DNA of 64,000 bases from Streptomyces sp. CBMA291 (GTDB taxonomy: Bacteria; Actinomycetota; Actinomycetes; Streptomycetales; Streptomycetaceae), in NCBI RefSeq assembly GCF_014596525.1, contig NZ_MSJP01000022.1, forward strand, positions 1-64,000, given 5' to 3'. Below the pieces are notes generated by a model. The model did no database searches, was not told where the DNA came from, and was given only the letters and a program-made list of their open reading frames with translations. Below, piece after piece: positions 43,486 through 51,630 of this stretch; position 1 is the stretch's first letter, and every line of letters begins with the position of its first letter. Made by a program: the position numbers and the translations under genes.

Positions 43486-43935
43486 ATGCTTCGCGTACGC
43501 ACGCTCGCGGCCGTGACCGCGGCCGCCGCCTCCGGCATCCTGCTGCTGCCCACGCAGGCGCAGGCCGCAGGGTCGGTCCACCTGTACAAGATCTACTACG
43601 ACAGCCCGGGTACGGACAACCGCTCGAACGCGAGCCTCAACGGCGAGTACGTGCAGATACGGAACACGACCGGCGCGGCGGTCAACCTGCGCGGCTGGAC
43701 GCTCACGGACGCGTCCAACCACAAGTACACCTTCGGCAACTTCACCCTCGGCAAGGGCAAGATCGTGACGGTCCGTACGGGCCGGGGCAAGAACACCGCC
43801 ACGAACGTGTACCAGAACCGCGGCGCCTACGTCTGGAACAACGACCGTGACACGGCGACCCTGCGCAAGTCGAACGGCACGCGGATGAGCGTCTGCTCGT
43901 ACAACTCGTCCCGAGTCGACTACAAGTGGTGCTGA
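43486..43935 (+). CDS. Secreted lamin-tail domain protein
   Basis: 149 aa with signal peptide (LRVRTLAAVTAAAASGILLLPTQAQAAG). VHLYKIYYDSPGTDNRSNASLNGEYVQIRN..GAAVNLRGWTLTD..HKYTF is the LTD beta-sandwich; PGTDN and SLNGEYV are conserved. Two C-terminal cysteines may form a disulfide. Often found on extracellular nucleases and adhesins; here it stands alone. Confidence 0.92.
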   Translation: MLRVRTLAAVTAAAASGILLLPTQAQAAGSVHLYKIYYDSPGTDNRSNASLNGEYVQIRNTTGAAVNLRGWTLTDASNHKYTFGNFTLGKGKIVTVRTGRGKNTATNVYQNRGAYVWNNDRDTATLRKSNGTRMSVCSYNSSRVDYKWC

Positions 43936-43964
43936 CGTCGGGAACCTGACGTACTACGCCGGTT

Positions 43965-44543
43965 TCAGGGGGCTTCGGAGGGACTCCGGGGCCCCTTGTC
44001 GTCGGCGGGGTCGAGGGAGTCGCCGGCCGTACGGGGGCCGGGGATGCCGTGCTGCTGGACGTCGGCGTTGACCTGCCCGCCGAGCGTCATGACGTTGAGA
44101 GTGGCGGAGTTCTCGTTGGCGATGGCCTTCTCGACCCGGGCGACGAGCGTCGAGAACGCCTCCCGCCGGGGCAGGCCGTGGTACGGCCCGACCTTGGTCT
44201 CGAAGTAGACGCGCTCGTGCCCGAGGAGCTGCTCGGTCGACCGGTAGTTCTTCCACTGCTCCCGGTACCGGAAGACGCTCTCCAGGGAGACGGCGGCGAC
44301 GACGATCACGCTCAGTATGGTGGCCGTTATCCGCGCGAAGCCCGCGTCCACGTTGACGAAGACGGGCACGAGCGCCCCGCCGACGACCGAGACGGTCCGC
44401 ATCCGCAGATGCATCGCCTTCATGCGGGCCGCCTTGGCGTCGTACCAGCCCTGGTACTGGACGAGCCGGCCCTCGATATACCGCTGCGGCGTCATCTCAC
44501 CGCTCTGCGCCCCCGGTTCGGGCGCGTCCCCGACATCAGCCAT
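43965..44543 (-). CDS. DUF4231/SLATT-domain membrane protein
   Basis: 192 aa from ATG 44543 (weak ribosome site). PQRYIEGRLVQYQGWYDAKAARMKAMHLRMRTVSVVGGALVPVFV and ITATILSVIVVAAVSLESVFRYREQWKNYRSTEQLL are the two membrane helices plus amphipathic part of SLATT proteins. These are predicted pore-forming effectors linked to nucleotide-second-messenger and defence systems, though stand-alone Streptomyces copies are common and of unknown role. Confidence 0.85.
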   Translation of the reverse strand: MADVGDAPEPGAQSGEMTPQRYIEGRLVQYQGWYDAKAARMKAMHLRMRTVSVVGGALVPVFVNVDAGFARITATILSVIVVAAVSLESVFRYREQWKNYRSTEQLLGHERVYFETKVGPYHGLPRREAFSTLVARVEKAIANENSATLNVMTLGGQVNADVQQHGIPGPRTAGDSLDPADDKGPRSPSEAP

Positions 44544-44660
44544 GCGGGGAGTACACCGGCCGCGCGGGCTCGACGTCAACTCGCCATCCATTCCCCCCAC
44601 AACCCTGCACAAGGTACGTTCATCTCACCTTCAGGCAAAGGCACTTCAGGGAGACACCCC

Positions 44661-44939
44661 ATGGCGCAGATCCACACCACCCACCCCATGGCGACCAAGG
44701 CGGGCATAGCCCTCGGCGTCCTGGCCGCGACCTTCGTCGCCCTCGCGGCCCACACCGGCCCGAGCACGACGGCGGCGTCCGACCGCGAGACGGGCACGGT
44801 CAAGTGGGTCACCGCGGCTTCCGACCGCGAGACGGGCACGGTCAAGCCGTCGTCCGATCGGGAGAACGGAACGGTCAAGGCGGTCGCCGCCTCGGCGAAG
44901 TCGGCCGGGGACAAGAAGGTCGAGGTCATCAAGGGCTGA
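44661..44939 (+). CDS. Small secreted protein with three SDRETGTVK repeats
   Basis: 92 aa, AGGGAGA upstream. An N-terminal membrane/signal helix (AGIALGVLAATFVALAAH) is followed by SDRETGTVK, SDRETGTVK and SDRENGTVK, then a basic tail KKVEVIKG. The first two 27-bp units are identical (44778-44804, 44820-44846) and the third (44853-44879) diverged. No family is recognised; a processed peptide or surface-binding repeat is possible. Confidence 0.75.
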   Translation: MAQIHTTHPMATKAGIALGVLAATFVALAAHTGPSTTAASDRETGTVKWVTAASDRETGTVKPSSDRENGTVKAVAASAKSAGDKKVEVIKG

Positions 44940-45093
44940 CCCGCCCGGCCGCGCACTGGAGGCGCCCTCCGCCGGAGGCCGGATTCTGAGCGCCGGACGC
45001 CGGACGCCAGGCTCCAAACGCCGGACGCCGGACGGGAGGGCCCTCCCCCTTTCCACCAGGTCACACCCCCGCGCAGGCCAGTCCACCCCCTTC

Positions 45094-45113
45094 TGTACCT
45101 ACTAGTATGTACA
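45094..45113 (+). promoter_or_regulatory. Near-perfect 20-bp palindrome before tetR
   Basis: TGTAC-CTACTAGTAT-GTACA, with a single unmatched base pair, overlaps a TAGTAT -10-like box and ends 9 bp before the ATG. Likely autoregulatory operator. Confidence 0.7.
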
Positions 45114-45122
45114 CTCCCGGCC

Positions 45123-45698
45123 ATGGACACTGCGGACCGCCTCATCGAGAGCACGCGCGAACTGCTGTGGGAACGCGGCTACACCGGCACCAGCCCCAAG
45201 GCCATCCAGCAACGGGCCGGTGCAGGGCAGGGCAGCATGTACCACCACTTCGCCGGGAAGCCGGATCTGGCGCTCGCCGCGATCCGGCGGACGGCCGAGG
45301 AGATGCGCGCCAAAGCCGACGAGCAGCTCTCCGCGCCGGGGACCGCGGTCGACCGCGTCACCGCGTATCTGCGCCGCGAGCGCGAGGTCCTCAAGGGCTG
45401 TCCGATCGGGCGGCTCACCCAGGACCCGGACGTCATGGCCGACCCGGCGCTGCGGGCCCCCGTCGACGACACCCTCGCCTGGCTGCGGGAACGGCTGGCC
45501 GGCGTACTGGCCGAGGGACGCGAGCGCGGCGAACTGGCCGCGACGCTCGACCCGGACGCGACGGCCGCGACGCTCGTCGCGACGCTCCAGGGCGGCTACG
45601 TCCTGGCCCGCGCGGCCGGTTCGATGCGGCCCTTCGACCAGGCGGTCGGCGGAGTACTGAGCCTGCTGGCCGCACAGGAACGCACCGCGCCCGAGTAG
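45123..45698 (+). CDS. TetR-family regulator
   Basis: 191 aa. Helix-turn-helix ELLWERGYTGTSPKAIQQRAGAGQGSMYHHFAGKPDLALAAI, then a C-terminal domain with EREVLKGCPIGRL, as in the YxaF/TetR_C_LfrR-like group that governs small redox operons. It is first in a transcript with a cupin and a DUF4865 gene; its own operator overlaps the promoter. Confidence 0.92.
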   Translation: MDTADRLIESTRELLWERGYTGTSPKAIQQRAGAGQGSMYHHFAGKPDLALAAIRRTAEEMRAKADEQLSAPGTAVDRVTAYLRREREVLKGCPIGRLTQDPDVMADPALRAPVDDTLAWLRERLAGVLAEGRERGELAATLDPDATAATLVATLQGGYVLARAAGSMRPFDQAVGGVLSLLAAQERTAPE

Positions 45699-45744
45699 TC
45701 CCGTACCGCACCGCAGACAGCCGCACCCCCGGAAAGAAGCCTCC

Positions 45745-46155
45745 ATGCGTGTCTCCCGTACGCCGCGCACCACCGCCGTCGCGCCGCCCGAGTGGATCTC
45801 CGGGGCGGCGTGGATCGACGAGATCGCCCCGCCCGAGGGGACGTCACGCTTCCGGATCGACAGCGTCCACTTCGCACCGGGTGCCCGCACCGCCTGGCAC
45901 CGTCACCCCTTCGGCCAGGTCCTCCATGTCACCGAGGGGGCCGGGCTCGTCCAGTGCCGGGGCGGAGAGGTCACCGTCATCCGCGCGGGCGACACCGTGC
46001 GCATCGCGCCGGACGAGTGGCACTGGCACGGCGCCTCGCCCACCACCTTCATGACGCATCTGGCCGTCCAGGACGTCGCCCCGGACGGCACCGAGGCCGA
46101 GCGCGGCCCCCAGGTCTCCGAGACCGAGTACCGCGCGGCACCGCACACCCCCTGA
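45745..46155 (+). CDS. Cupin-domain protein
   Basis: 136 aa. VHFAPGARTAWHRHPFGQVLHVTEGAGLVQCRGGE and GDTVRIAPDEWHWHGASP hold both cupin motifs with the His-x-His..Gln/Glu..His metal ligands. Of the (R)-mandelonitrile lyase/carboxymuconolactone-decarboxylase-associated type. Follows the TetR gene after 46 bp. Confidence 0.92.
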   Translation: MRVSRTPRTTAVAPPEWISGAAWIDEIAPPEGTSRFRIDSVHFAPGARTAWHRHPFGQVLHVTEGAGLVQCRGGEVTVIRAGDTVRIAPDEWHWHGASPTTFMTHLAVQDVAPDGTEAERGPQVSETEYRAAPHTP

Positions 46156-46186
46156 CCACCCCTCCGCGAGGAAAGGCCGCCCGCCC

Positions 46187-46813
46187 GTGTATGCCCAGCA
46201 GTACGAGATCACCCTGCCCGCCGACTACGACATGGGGATCATCCGCGAGCGGGTGGCCAGGAGCGGCCCCCTCCTCGACGACCGGGCCGGACTGGGCCTG
46301 AAGGCGTACGCCATCCGCGAACGCGGTACGGACGGCTCGCCGGTCAACCAGTACGCACCCTTCTATCTGTGGAACGACACGGGTGCGATGGCCCGGTTCC
46401 TCGTCGGCGGCGGAGGGTTCCAGAACATCCTCCGGGACTTCGGCCGCCCCGCCGCCCGCCACTGGACCGGCATCGCCTGCCACACCGGCCCCGCCCGCAC
46501 GGCACCGCCCAAGGCGGCCTCCCGCCGCCTCACCCCGATCCCCGCCGATGTCGACGCCGGCACCGACCTGGCCGGCACGGGCCTGGGCCTGTCCGCCCTG
46601 ATCGACCGGGAGACGGAGGAACTGCGCCGCCTCGCCGCCCACGAGTCCGTCCACACCGCCGCGCTCGCCTTCGACCCGCACCACTGGCGACTGCTGCGCT
46701 TCGTCCTGTGGGCGGACTCCTCCGCACCGGACGAGGAGGCCACGGAGCGCTACGAGGTACTGCACCTGTCGGCGCCGGGCCTGGACGCGCTGCCGGAGGG
46801 GCGGGGCTGGTAG
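46187..46813 (+). CDS. DUF4865 family protein
   Basis: 208 aa from GTG 46187. MYAQQYEITLPADYDMGIIRERVARSGPLLDDRAGLGLKAY, VNQYAPFYLWNDTGAMARFLVGGGGF and RHWTGIACHTGP are the DUF4865 family marks. Such genes usually sit beside a TetR regulator and a cupin in Streptomyces, as here. Probably an oxidoreductase-like ferredoxin-fold enzyme; function not established. Confidence 0.9.
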   Translation: MYAQQYEITLPADYDMGIIRERVARSGPLLDDRAGLGLKAYAIRERGTDGSPVNQYAPFYLWNDTGAMARFLVGGGGFQNILRDFGRPAARHWTGIACHTGPARTAPPKAASRRLTPIPADVDAGTDLAGTGLGLSALIDRETEELRRLAAHESVHTAALAFDPHHWRLLRFVLWADSSAPDEEATERYEVLHLSAPGLDALPEGRGW

Positions 46814-46898
46814 GCACGGGCGGGACCGCCGGGAGCCGCGTTCGGAGCCGTACGGCGCTCGACTCCTCCTGGACGGGCCTGCTCCTGAAACGGGCTTC

Positions 46899-47264
46899 CT
46901 ACTGGCCGGGCTGGAGGAACTCGGGCTGGTCGAGCAGCCGCACCCAACTCCCGTCGGCCTGCCGCCGGACGACCTGCGCCCGCGCACCGGCCCCGTCCCT
47001 CGGCGGGGTCGAGGTGAGGGCGGTGTCCCCGCTGACCAGCGTCGGGAGCGGCGTCTCCAACTCGAAGCGGGGACGGTCGGCGAGGACCTTCTCCCACAGC
47101 TCACGGATCGCCTCCCGGCCCACCGTCCAGTCGTCGTGCGGATAGGCCATCACCGCGTCCTCCGCGTAGAGCGCGGCGACCCCGGCCGCGTCGCCCTCGT
47201 TCGACCGCTCGACGAAGAGACGGGTGATGTCCTCGGGCCGCATGGCCTTCTCGTACTCGGTCAT
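46899..47264 (-). CDS. SnoaL/NTF2-like protein
   Basis: 121 aa from ATG 47264, AGGAGA upstream. RLFVERSNEGDAAGVAALYAEDAVMAYP and EAIRELWEKVLADRPRFELE are typical of the NTF2-like fold used by polyketide cyclases and ketosteroid-isomerase relatives. Divergent from a LysR gene 144 bp away, which likely controls it. Confidence 0.9.
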   Translation of the reverse strand: MTEYEKAMRPEDITRLFVERSNEGDAAGVAALYAEDAVMAYPHDDWTVGREAIRELWEKVLADRPRFELETPLPTLVSGDTALTSTPPRDGAGARAQVVRRQADGSWVRLLDQPEFLQPGQ

Positions 47265-47407
47265 GTTTCTTCTCCTGGCATTGCTCTGTCGACCGCGAAC
47301 CACGGAACCGAGGAACCACTGAGGTCTCCGGCCCCGCACGTCCAGCCTGATCTGCCATGATCCAGAAGTCCAACAAATGATTCCGATGGAAACTAGAATC
47401 CGTAGTC

Positions 47408-48295
47408 ATGGAACTGAGGCAGCTAGAGTACTTCGTCGCGGTCGCGGAAGAACGGAACTTCACCCGAGCGGCGGAACGGGTGCACATCAGCCAGTCCGGG
47501 GTCAGCGCTCAGATCCGCCAGCTGGAACGGGAACTCGGCGCCGAACTGTTCGACCGGTCGGCGCGGATCGCCACGCTCACCGTCGCGGGAAAGGCCGCGC
47601 TCGAACACGCCCGCGCGGCACTCGCCGCGGCCGGAGCGGTCGACCAGGCGGTGAGCGAGGTCGCCGACCTGATCCGGGGGCGGCTCACGGTGGGAATGGT
47701 CATCGGCTGCACGATCACGCCCCTGTTCGACGCGCTCTCCGCCTTCCACCAGGCACACCCCGGGGTGGAGATCTCCCTCCTGGAGGACACGTCGGACCGC
47801 CTCGTCGAGGGGGTCCGATCCGGCACCCTCGACCTGGCCCTCGTCGGAACCGCGACGGCCGCCCCCGACGGCCTGGAAGCCCTGACGATCATCAGCGAAC
47901 GGCTCGTCGTGGCGGTACCGGCCGGCCACCCCCTGCTGGCCCAGGACCGGATCACCCTGCGCGAACTGGTGACCCACCCGATCGTCTGCATGCCTCCCGG
48001 CACCGGCCTGCGCACGGTCTTCGACCTCGCGTGCGCCGCACAGAACCTCCACCCGAAGATCGCCCTCCAGGCCAGCGCCGGAGACGCCATCGCCGACCTG
48101 TCAGCCCGCGGCCTGGGCGTCGCCATCCTGAGCGAATCCATGGCCACGAGCTACACCGACCGCCTCACCGCCCGCCCCATCACGGACGCGGAAACCCCCG
48201 CCGTACTGGCCCTGGTCTGGAAGAACACCCTGAGCCCGGCTGTACGCGAAATGCTCGACTACAGCGGGCGGGCGTTTGCGGGGGCTGACGCCTGA
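47408..48295 (+). CDS. LysR-family regulator
   Basis: 295 aa. MELRQLEYFVAVAEERNFTRAAERVHISQSGVSAQIRQLERELGAELFDRS is the standard LysR helix-turn-helix; the sensor domain (GRLTVGMVIGCTITPLFDAL to LGVAILSESMA) is typical. It is divergent from the SnoaL-like gene and likely regulates it. Confidence 0.94.
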   Translation: MELRQLEYFVAVAEERNFTRAAERVHISQSGVSAQIRQLERELGAELFDRSARIATLTVAGKAALEHARAALAAAGAVDQAVSEVADLIRGRLTVGMVIGCTITPLFDALSAFHQAHPGVEISLLEDTSDRLVEGVRSGTLDLALVGTATAAPDGLEALTIISERLVVAVPAGHPLLAQDRITLRELVTHPIVCMPPGTGLRTVFDLACAAQNLHPKIALQASAGDAIADLSARGLGVAILSESMATSYTDRLTARPITDAETPAVLALVWKNTLSPAVREMLDYSGRAFAGADA

Positions 48296-48385
48296 TGGCG
48301 GGGGCCAACCGCGCCCCACTCGACTCGACGGGTGGCACCGTCCCCGGCACACGACCCGGCCCCGACGAAGGCGCGACGAAACGCC

Positions 48386-48422
48386 GACGGCCCAGGCCGG
48401 ATACTGTCCGACCTGGGCCGTC
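48386..48422. terminator. 11-bp stem terminator between LysR and tRNA
   Basis: GACGGCCCAGG and exact complement around a hairpin CCGGATACTGTCCG. Lies between the LysR stop and the minus-strand tRNA end. Confidence 0.85.
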
Positions 48423-48449
48423 ACCGACCTGAATGCAAGGCCGGAGTGG

Positions 48450-48521
48450 TGGGCGCGGACGGTTTCGAACCGCCGACATCTGCTTTGTAAGAGCAGCGCT
48501 CTACCCCTGAGCTACGCACCC
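48450..48521 (-). tRNA. tRNA-Val (anticodon TAC)
   Basis: Reading minus: acceptor GGGTGCG/CGCGCCC pairs fully (one G-U), D-arm with GGGGTAGAGC, anticodon stem CTGCT/AGCAG with loop CTTACAA, and TTCGAAAC T-loop. CCA is not encoded. The 72-nt gene includes the discriminator A. Confidence 0.95.
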
Positions 48522-48685
48522 GTGGAAGAACCATCAGCCTACATGGCGCCGGGGTGGATGCCGCAAACCCTGTGGCGGGGCCTAGGGGTAGCCCCACCCC
48601 GGGGGCGGTGGGCTGCCGGATCGTGGTCGGGTGGGCGGGGGGAATAGCGTGCGGGGACTGCTCACGGTTCTGGGGGTTCGGTTTC

Positions 48686-49453
48686 ATGGTGGTTGGTCGT
48701 GCGACGCGCGTGCTGTTCGCTTCCGGTGCGGTGCTGCTCGGGGCGCTCACGCTCGGAGGGTGCGGGTCCGCCGATGTCGAGGGTGCGCCTGTCGAGCGCG
48801 AGAACTTCGCCTTCGAGGGCAAGGCGCTGACCATCGACTCCGACAACACCAAGCTGGTCGTCACCCCCGCCGACGTCGACGACGTACGGGTCGAGCGGCA
48901 GATCGACGGGTGGGCCTTCCTCGGCTCCGGGCCCGAGCCCGAGTGGAAGCTGGCCGACGGGCGGCTCACCCTGCGCGTCCACTGCGAGGCCGTCGCCTCC
49001 AGTTGCAGCGGCGTCCACCGCGTCCAGGTCCCCCGGGGCGTCGCCGTCACCATCGACGACGACAACGGCGGGGTCACCGCCGAGGGCTTCGCCACCCCCT
49101 TGAAGATCCGCTCCGACAACGGGGACGTCCGGGTCCACAAGTCCACCGCCCCGCTCGATCTGCACACCGCCAACGGCGACATCACCGTCGAACCGGACGT
49201 CACCGCCCCCGACGTCACCGCCCGCTCCGACAACGGGACCGTCCGGGTCTCCCTCGGCGCCGTCCCCCGCCGCGTCGAGACCTCCACCGACAACGGCGAC
49301 ATCACCGTCTCCGTACCCACCGCCGAGTACGCCGTCGACGCCACCAGCGGCAACGGCCGGGTCCGTGTCGACGTCCCCCGCCGGGACGCGGGCGAGGGCT
49401 CCGTCCGCGCCCGCAGCGACAACGGCGACGTGACCGTCCGCACCGCGAACTGA
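48686..49453 (+). CDS. Lipoprotein with DUF4097-type beta repeats
   Basis: 255 aa from ATG 48686. Lipobox LGALTLGGCGS. Repeats of the form DNG(D/T)VRV: IRSDNGDVRVHKS, LHTANGDITVEPD, ARSDNGTVRVSLG, TSTDNGDITVSVP, ARSDNGDVTV build a beta-helix/adhesin of the DUF4097 family. Two cysteines in SCSGVH. Surface-exposed; function unknown. Confidence 0.92.
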   Translation: MVVGRATRVLFASGAVLLGALTLGGCGSADVEGAPVERENFAFEGKALTIDSDNTKLVVTPADVDDVRVERQIDGWAFLGSGPEPEWKLADGRLTLRVHCEAVASSCSGVHRVQVPRGVAVTIDDDNGGVTAEGFATPLKIRSDNGDVRVHKSTAPLDLHTANGDITVEPDVTAPDVTARSDNGTVRVSLGAVPRRVETSTDNGDITVSVPTAEYAVDATSGNGRVRVDVPRRDAGEGSVRARSDNGDVTVRTAN

Positions 49454-49531
49454 CCGGCCTGTGTGTTCGTCCTTACCGGATGGGAGAATGAACCCTGACC
49501 GGGCACGGCGGACACAGCACGGGAGAGGCAC

Positions 49532-51082
49532 GTGGCGGCGAGCGACGCGAGGGGGGCGGGCGACGTCCGGCGTCGTGACGCGCTCCGCCCGACAGACACC
49601 CCTTCCCACCCCGCGGCTCCCAGCCCGGCGGGCTCCTGTCCCCAGCCTTTGGCCCCCAGTCCGGCGGACCCCGGTTCCCGCCCCGAGCCTCCCCGTCGGG
49701 TCCCCGCCGCGCCCCGCCCGACCGGCGCCCCCTCCGGCGCCCCCTCCGGCGGCCGTATGCCTCCCGGTCTCACCGCTCTCCGGCTCGCCCTCGCCCTGCC
49801 CCTGCTCGCCGGCGCCCTCCTGCCCGGCGCCTTCGCCGGTGGCGGCACCCGGCGCTGGTTCGGCGGGCGCGGCGAGAGTCAGCGCGCCGAGGCACAGGCC
49901 GCGAAGGACGCCGCCGCAGCCGCCTTCTACGAGCTGGACACCGCCCAGCGCGGGCTGCGGATCTCCATCGAGACCATCACCGCCGTCGACAACTCCCTCG
50001 AGGCCCGGCGCGCCGTCGAGGGCTTCGAGGCCCTCGGGCGCCGGATCGACGAGGTCAGCCACACCTACATCAGCGCCGTCGACGCCCACGACCTGGACCG
50101 CGACGAACTCGACGCCGCGACCGCCACCCGCGCCCGCACCGAGCTGACCCGCGCCAAGGAGGAGCTGGACCGCGCCAGGACCGAACTCGACCGCTTCGAA
50201 CAGAGCCTCGGCCCCCTCCTCGGCCGGGCCGAGACCCAGCTGGCCCGGCTCGCCCCCGCCGTCGAACGCGCCCGGCAGGCCCTGCGGGGCGCGAGCGGCG
50301 CCCTGGACTCCGTACGGGAAGCGGGGCTGCGCGCCGACGACCTCGCCGCCCGGCTCGCCGCCCTCGGCCCCGAGCTGACCGCGCTCAACGAAGGTGCCGG
50401 GCGACACGGCGTCCCCGAGACCCTCCAGCGCGCCGACCGGGTGCTCAGGGACGCCGAGGCCGTACGCACCGAGGCCGAGCGGCTGCCCGGACGGGCCGCC
50501 GAGATCGACCGGCGCCTGGTCTCCCTGCGGACCCGTGCCGAAGCCCTCACCACCCGCACCGAGGGCGTCGAGCCCGTCCTCTCCGAGCTGCGGCGCCGGT
50601 TCGCCGCCGCCTGCTGGCAGGACCTCCAGCACGTGCCCGATCAGGCCGCCGACTCCCTCAAGCAGGCGCGGGACCGGCTCGCCGAGGCCGCCACGGCGCG
50701 GGCCGAGCAGCGCTGGCCCGACGCCACCTCGCTGCTCTCGACCGTCCGCGCCCTGCTCGACACCACCGACGAGGCCGTCTCCGCCGCCGGAGAGCGGCTG
50801 CGGCGCCTGGACGCCGTCGCGGTGGACCCGAGCGCCGAGATCGACCGGACGCGGTTCGCCGTACGCGATGCCCAGCGGCTCGCCATGGAGGGCCGCAGCA
50901 CGCCCGAGCCGCAGCACGCCCGCCCGCTCGACGAGGCCGTGGCCCGGCTCGACCGGGCGGTCGGCACCCTGGAGGGGCGCCACCCGGACTACTGGCACTT
51001 CCTCACCGAACTGGAGGGCGTACGCGCCACCGCCGCGCAGGTCGTCGGCCGGATACGGGAGGAGCGCGGCGGCGGGCAGTGA
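49532..51082 (+). CDS. Large coiled-coil protein with one membrane helix
   Basis: 516 aa from GTG 49532, GGAGAGGCAC upstream. A Pro/Ser-rich N terminus of 75 residues leads to a membrane segment ALRLALALPLLAGALLPG, then about 400 residues of Ala/Arg/Glu/Leu-rich heptads (AKEELDRARTELDRFEQSL, LLGRAETQLARLAP, RLVSLRTRAEALTTRTEG). The coiled coil likely faces the periplasm or wall. Function unknown. Confidence 0.88.
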   Translation: MAASDARGAGDVRRRDALRPTDTPSHPAAPSPAGSCPQPLAPSPADPGSRPEPPRRVPAAPRPTGAPSGAPSGGRMPPGLTALRLALALPLLAGALLPGAFAGGGTRRWFGGRGESQRAEAQAAKDAAAAAFYELDTAQRGLRISIETITAVDNSLEARRAVEGFEALGRRIDEVSHTYISAVDAHDLDRDELDAATATRARTELTRAKEELDRARTELDRFEQSLGPLLGRAETQLARLAPAVERARQALRGASGALDSVREAGLRADDLAARLAALGPELTALNEGAGRHGVPETLQRADRVLRDAEAVRTEAERLPGRAAEIDRRLVSLRTRAEALTTRTEGVEPVLSELRRRFAAACWQDLQHVPDQAADSLKQARDRLAEAATARAEQRWPDATSLLSTVRALLDTTDEAVSAAGERLRRLDAVAVDPSAEIDRTRFAVRDAQRLAMEGRSTPEPQHARPLDEAVARLDRAVGTLEGRHPDYWHFLTELEGVRATAAQVVGRIREERGGGQ

Positions 51083-51392
51083 GCGAGTCCGGGCCCCGGC
51101 CTGCGGTGGGTGGTGCTCCGGCGGCAGCCGGTTCTCCGGCGGTGGGTGGTGCTCCGGCAGTGGGCGGTTCTCCGGCAGTGGGCGGTTCTCCGGCGGTGGG
51201 CGGGCCCCAGGCCCGGTGATGGCCGGTCCGGCGGCTCGGGGCGGCCGGTCCACCCGCCCCTGATGGCCGGTTCTCCGGGAATGGCCGGGCCCCGGCTCCG
51301 TGATGGGCTCAGGGCCGCTCCACGGTCTCTCCGGTCTCTCCGGGGTCTCCCCGGTCTCGTGCGCGACCGGGGTCTGCCTCTAGCCTGTCCCC
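51083..51392. other. 310-bp gap with tandem repeats
   Basis: The first part (51106-51201) is an 18-bp tandem array listed separately. Further on are several GGCCGG palindromic stretches and GGTCTCTCCGG repeats (about 51316-51345). TAGCCT at about 51380 may be a -10 box for the zinc-ribbon gene. Confidence 0.7.
51106..51201 (+). repeat. Five 18-bp tandem repeats
   Basis: Unit GTGGG(T/C)GGT(G/T)CTCCGGC(G/A) repeats at 51106, 51124 (degenerate), 51142, 51160 and 51178 plus a partial copy. Noncoding. Confidence 0.85.
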
Positions 51393-51608
51393 ATGCCCCG
51401 TTACGAATTCCGTTGCCGTACCTGTGGTGACACCTTCGAACTCAGTCGGCCGATGGCCGAGTCCTCCGCTCCGGCGTCCTGCCCCGCCGGGCACGACGAC
51501 ACCGTGAAGCTGCTCTCCGCCGTGGCCGTCGGCGGCTCGACCGCCGCCGCCCCCGCACCGAGTGGCGGCGGCGGGGGCGGCTGCTGTGGCGGTGGCTGCT
51601 GCGGCTAG
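51393..51608 (+). CDS. FmdB-type zinc-ribbon protein
   Basis: 71 aa. MPRYEFRCRTCGDTFELSRPM and APASCPAGHDDTVKLLSAV form the FmdB zinc ribbon (CxxC..CxxGH). The tail GGGGGGCCGGGCCG adds four cysteines in a Gly-rich stretch, as is common for the family. Function unknown, possibly a regulatory or metal-handling protein. Confidence 0.93.
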   Translation: MPRYEFRCRTCGDTFELSRPMAESSAPASCPAGHDDTVKLLSAVAVGGSTAAAPAPSGGGGGGCCGGGCCG

Positions 51609-51630
51609 GCCGTCTCTTCCGACCTAGGAG

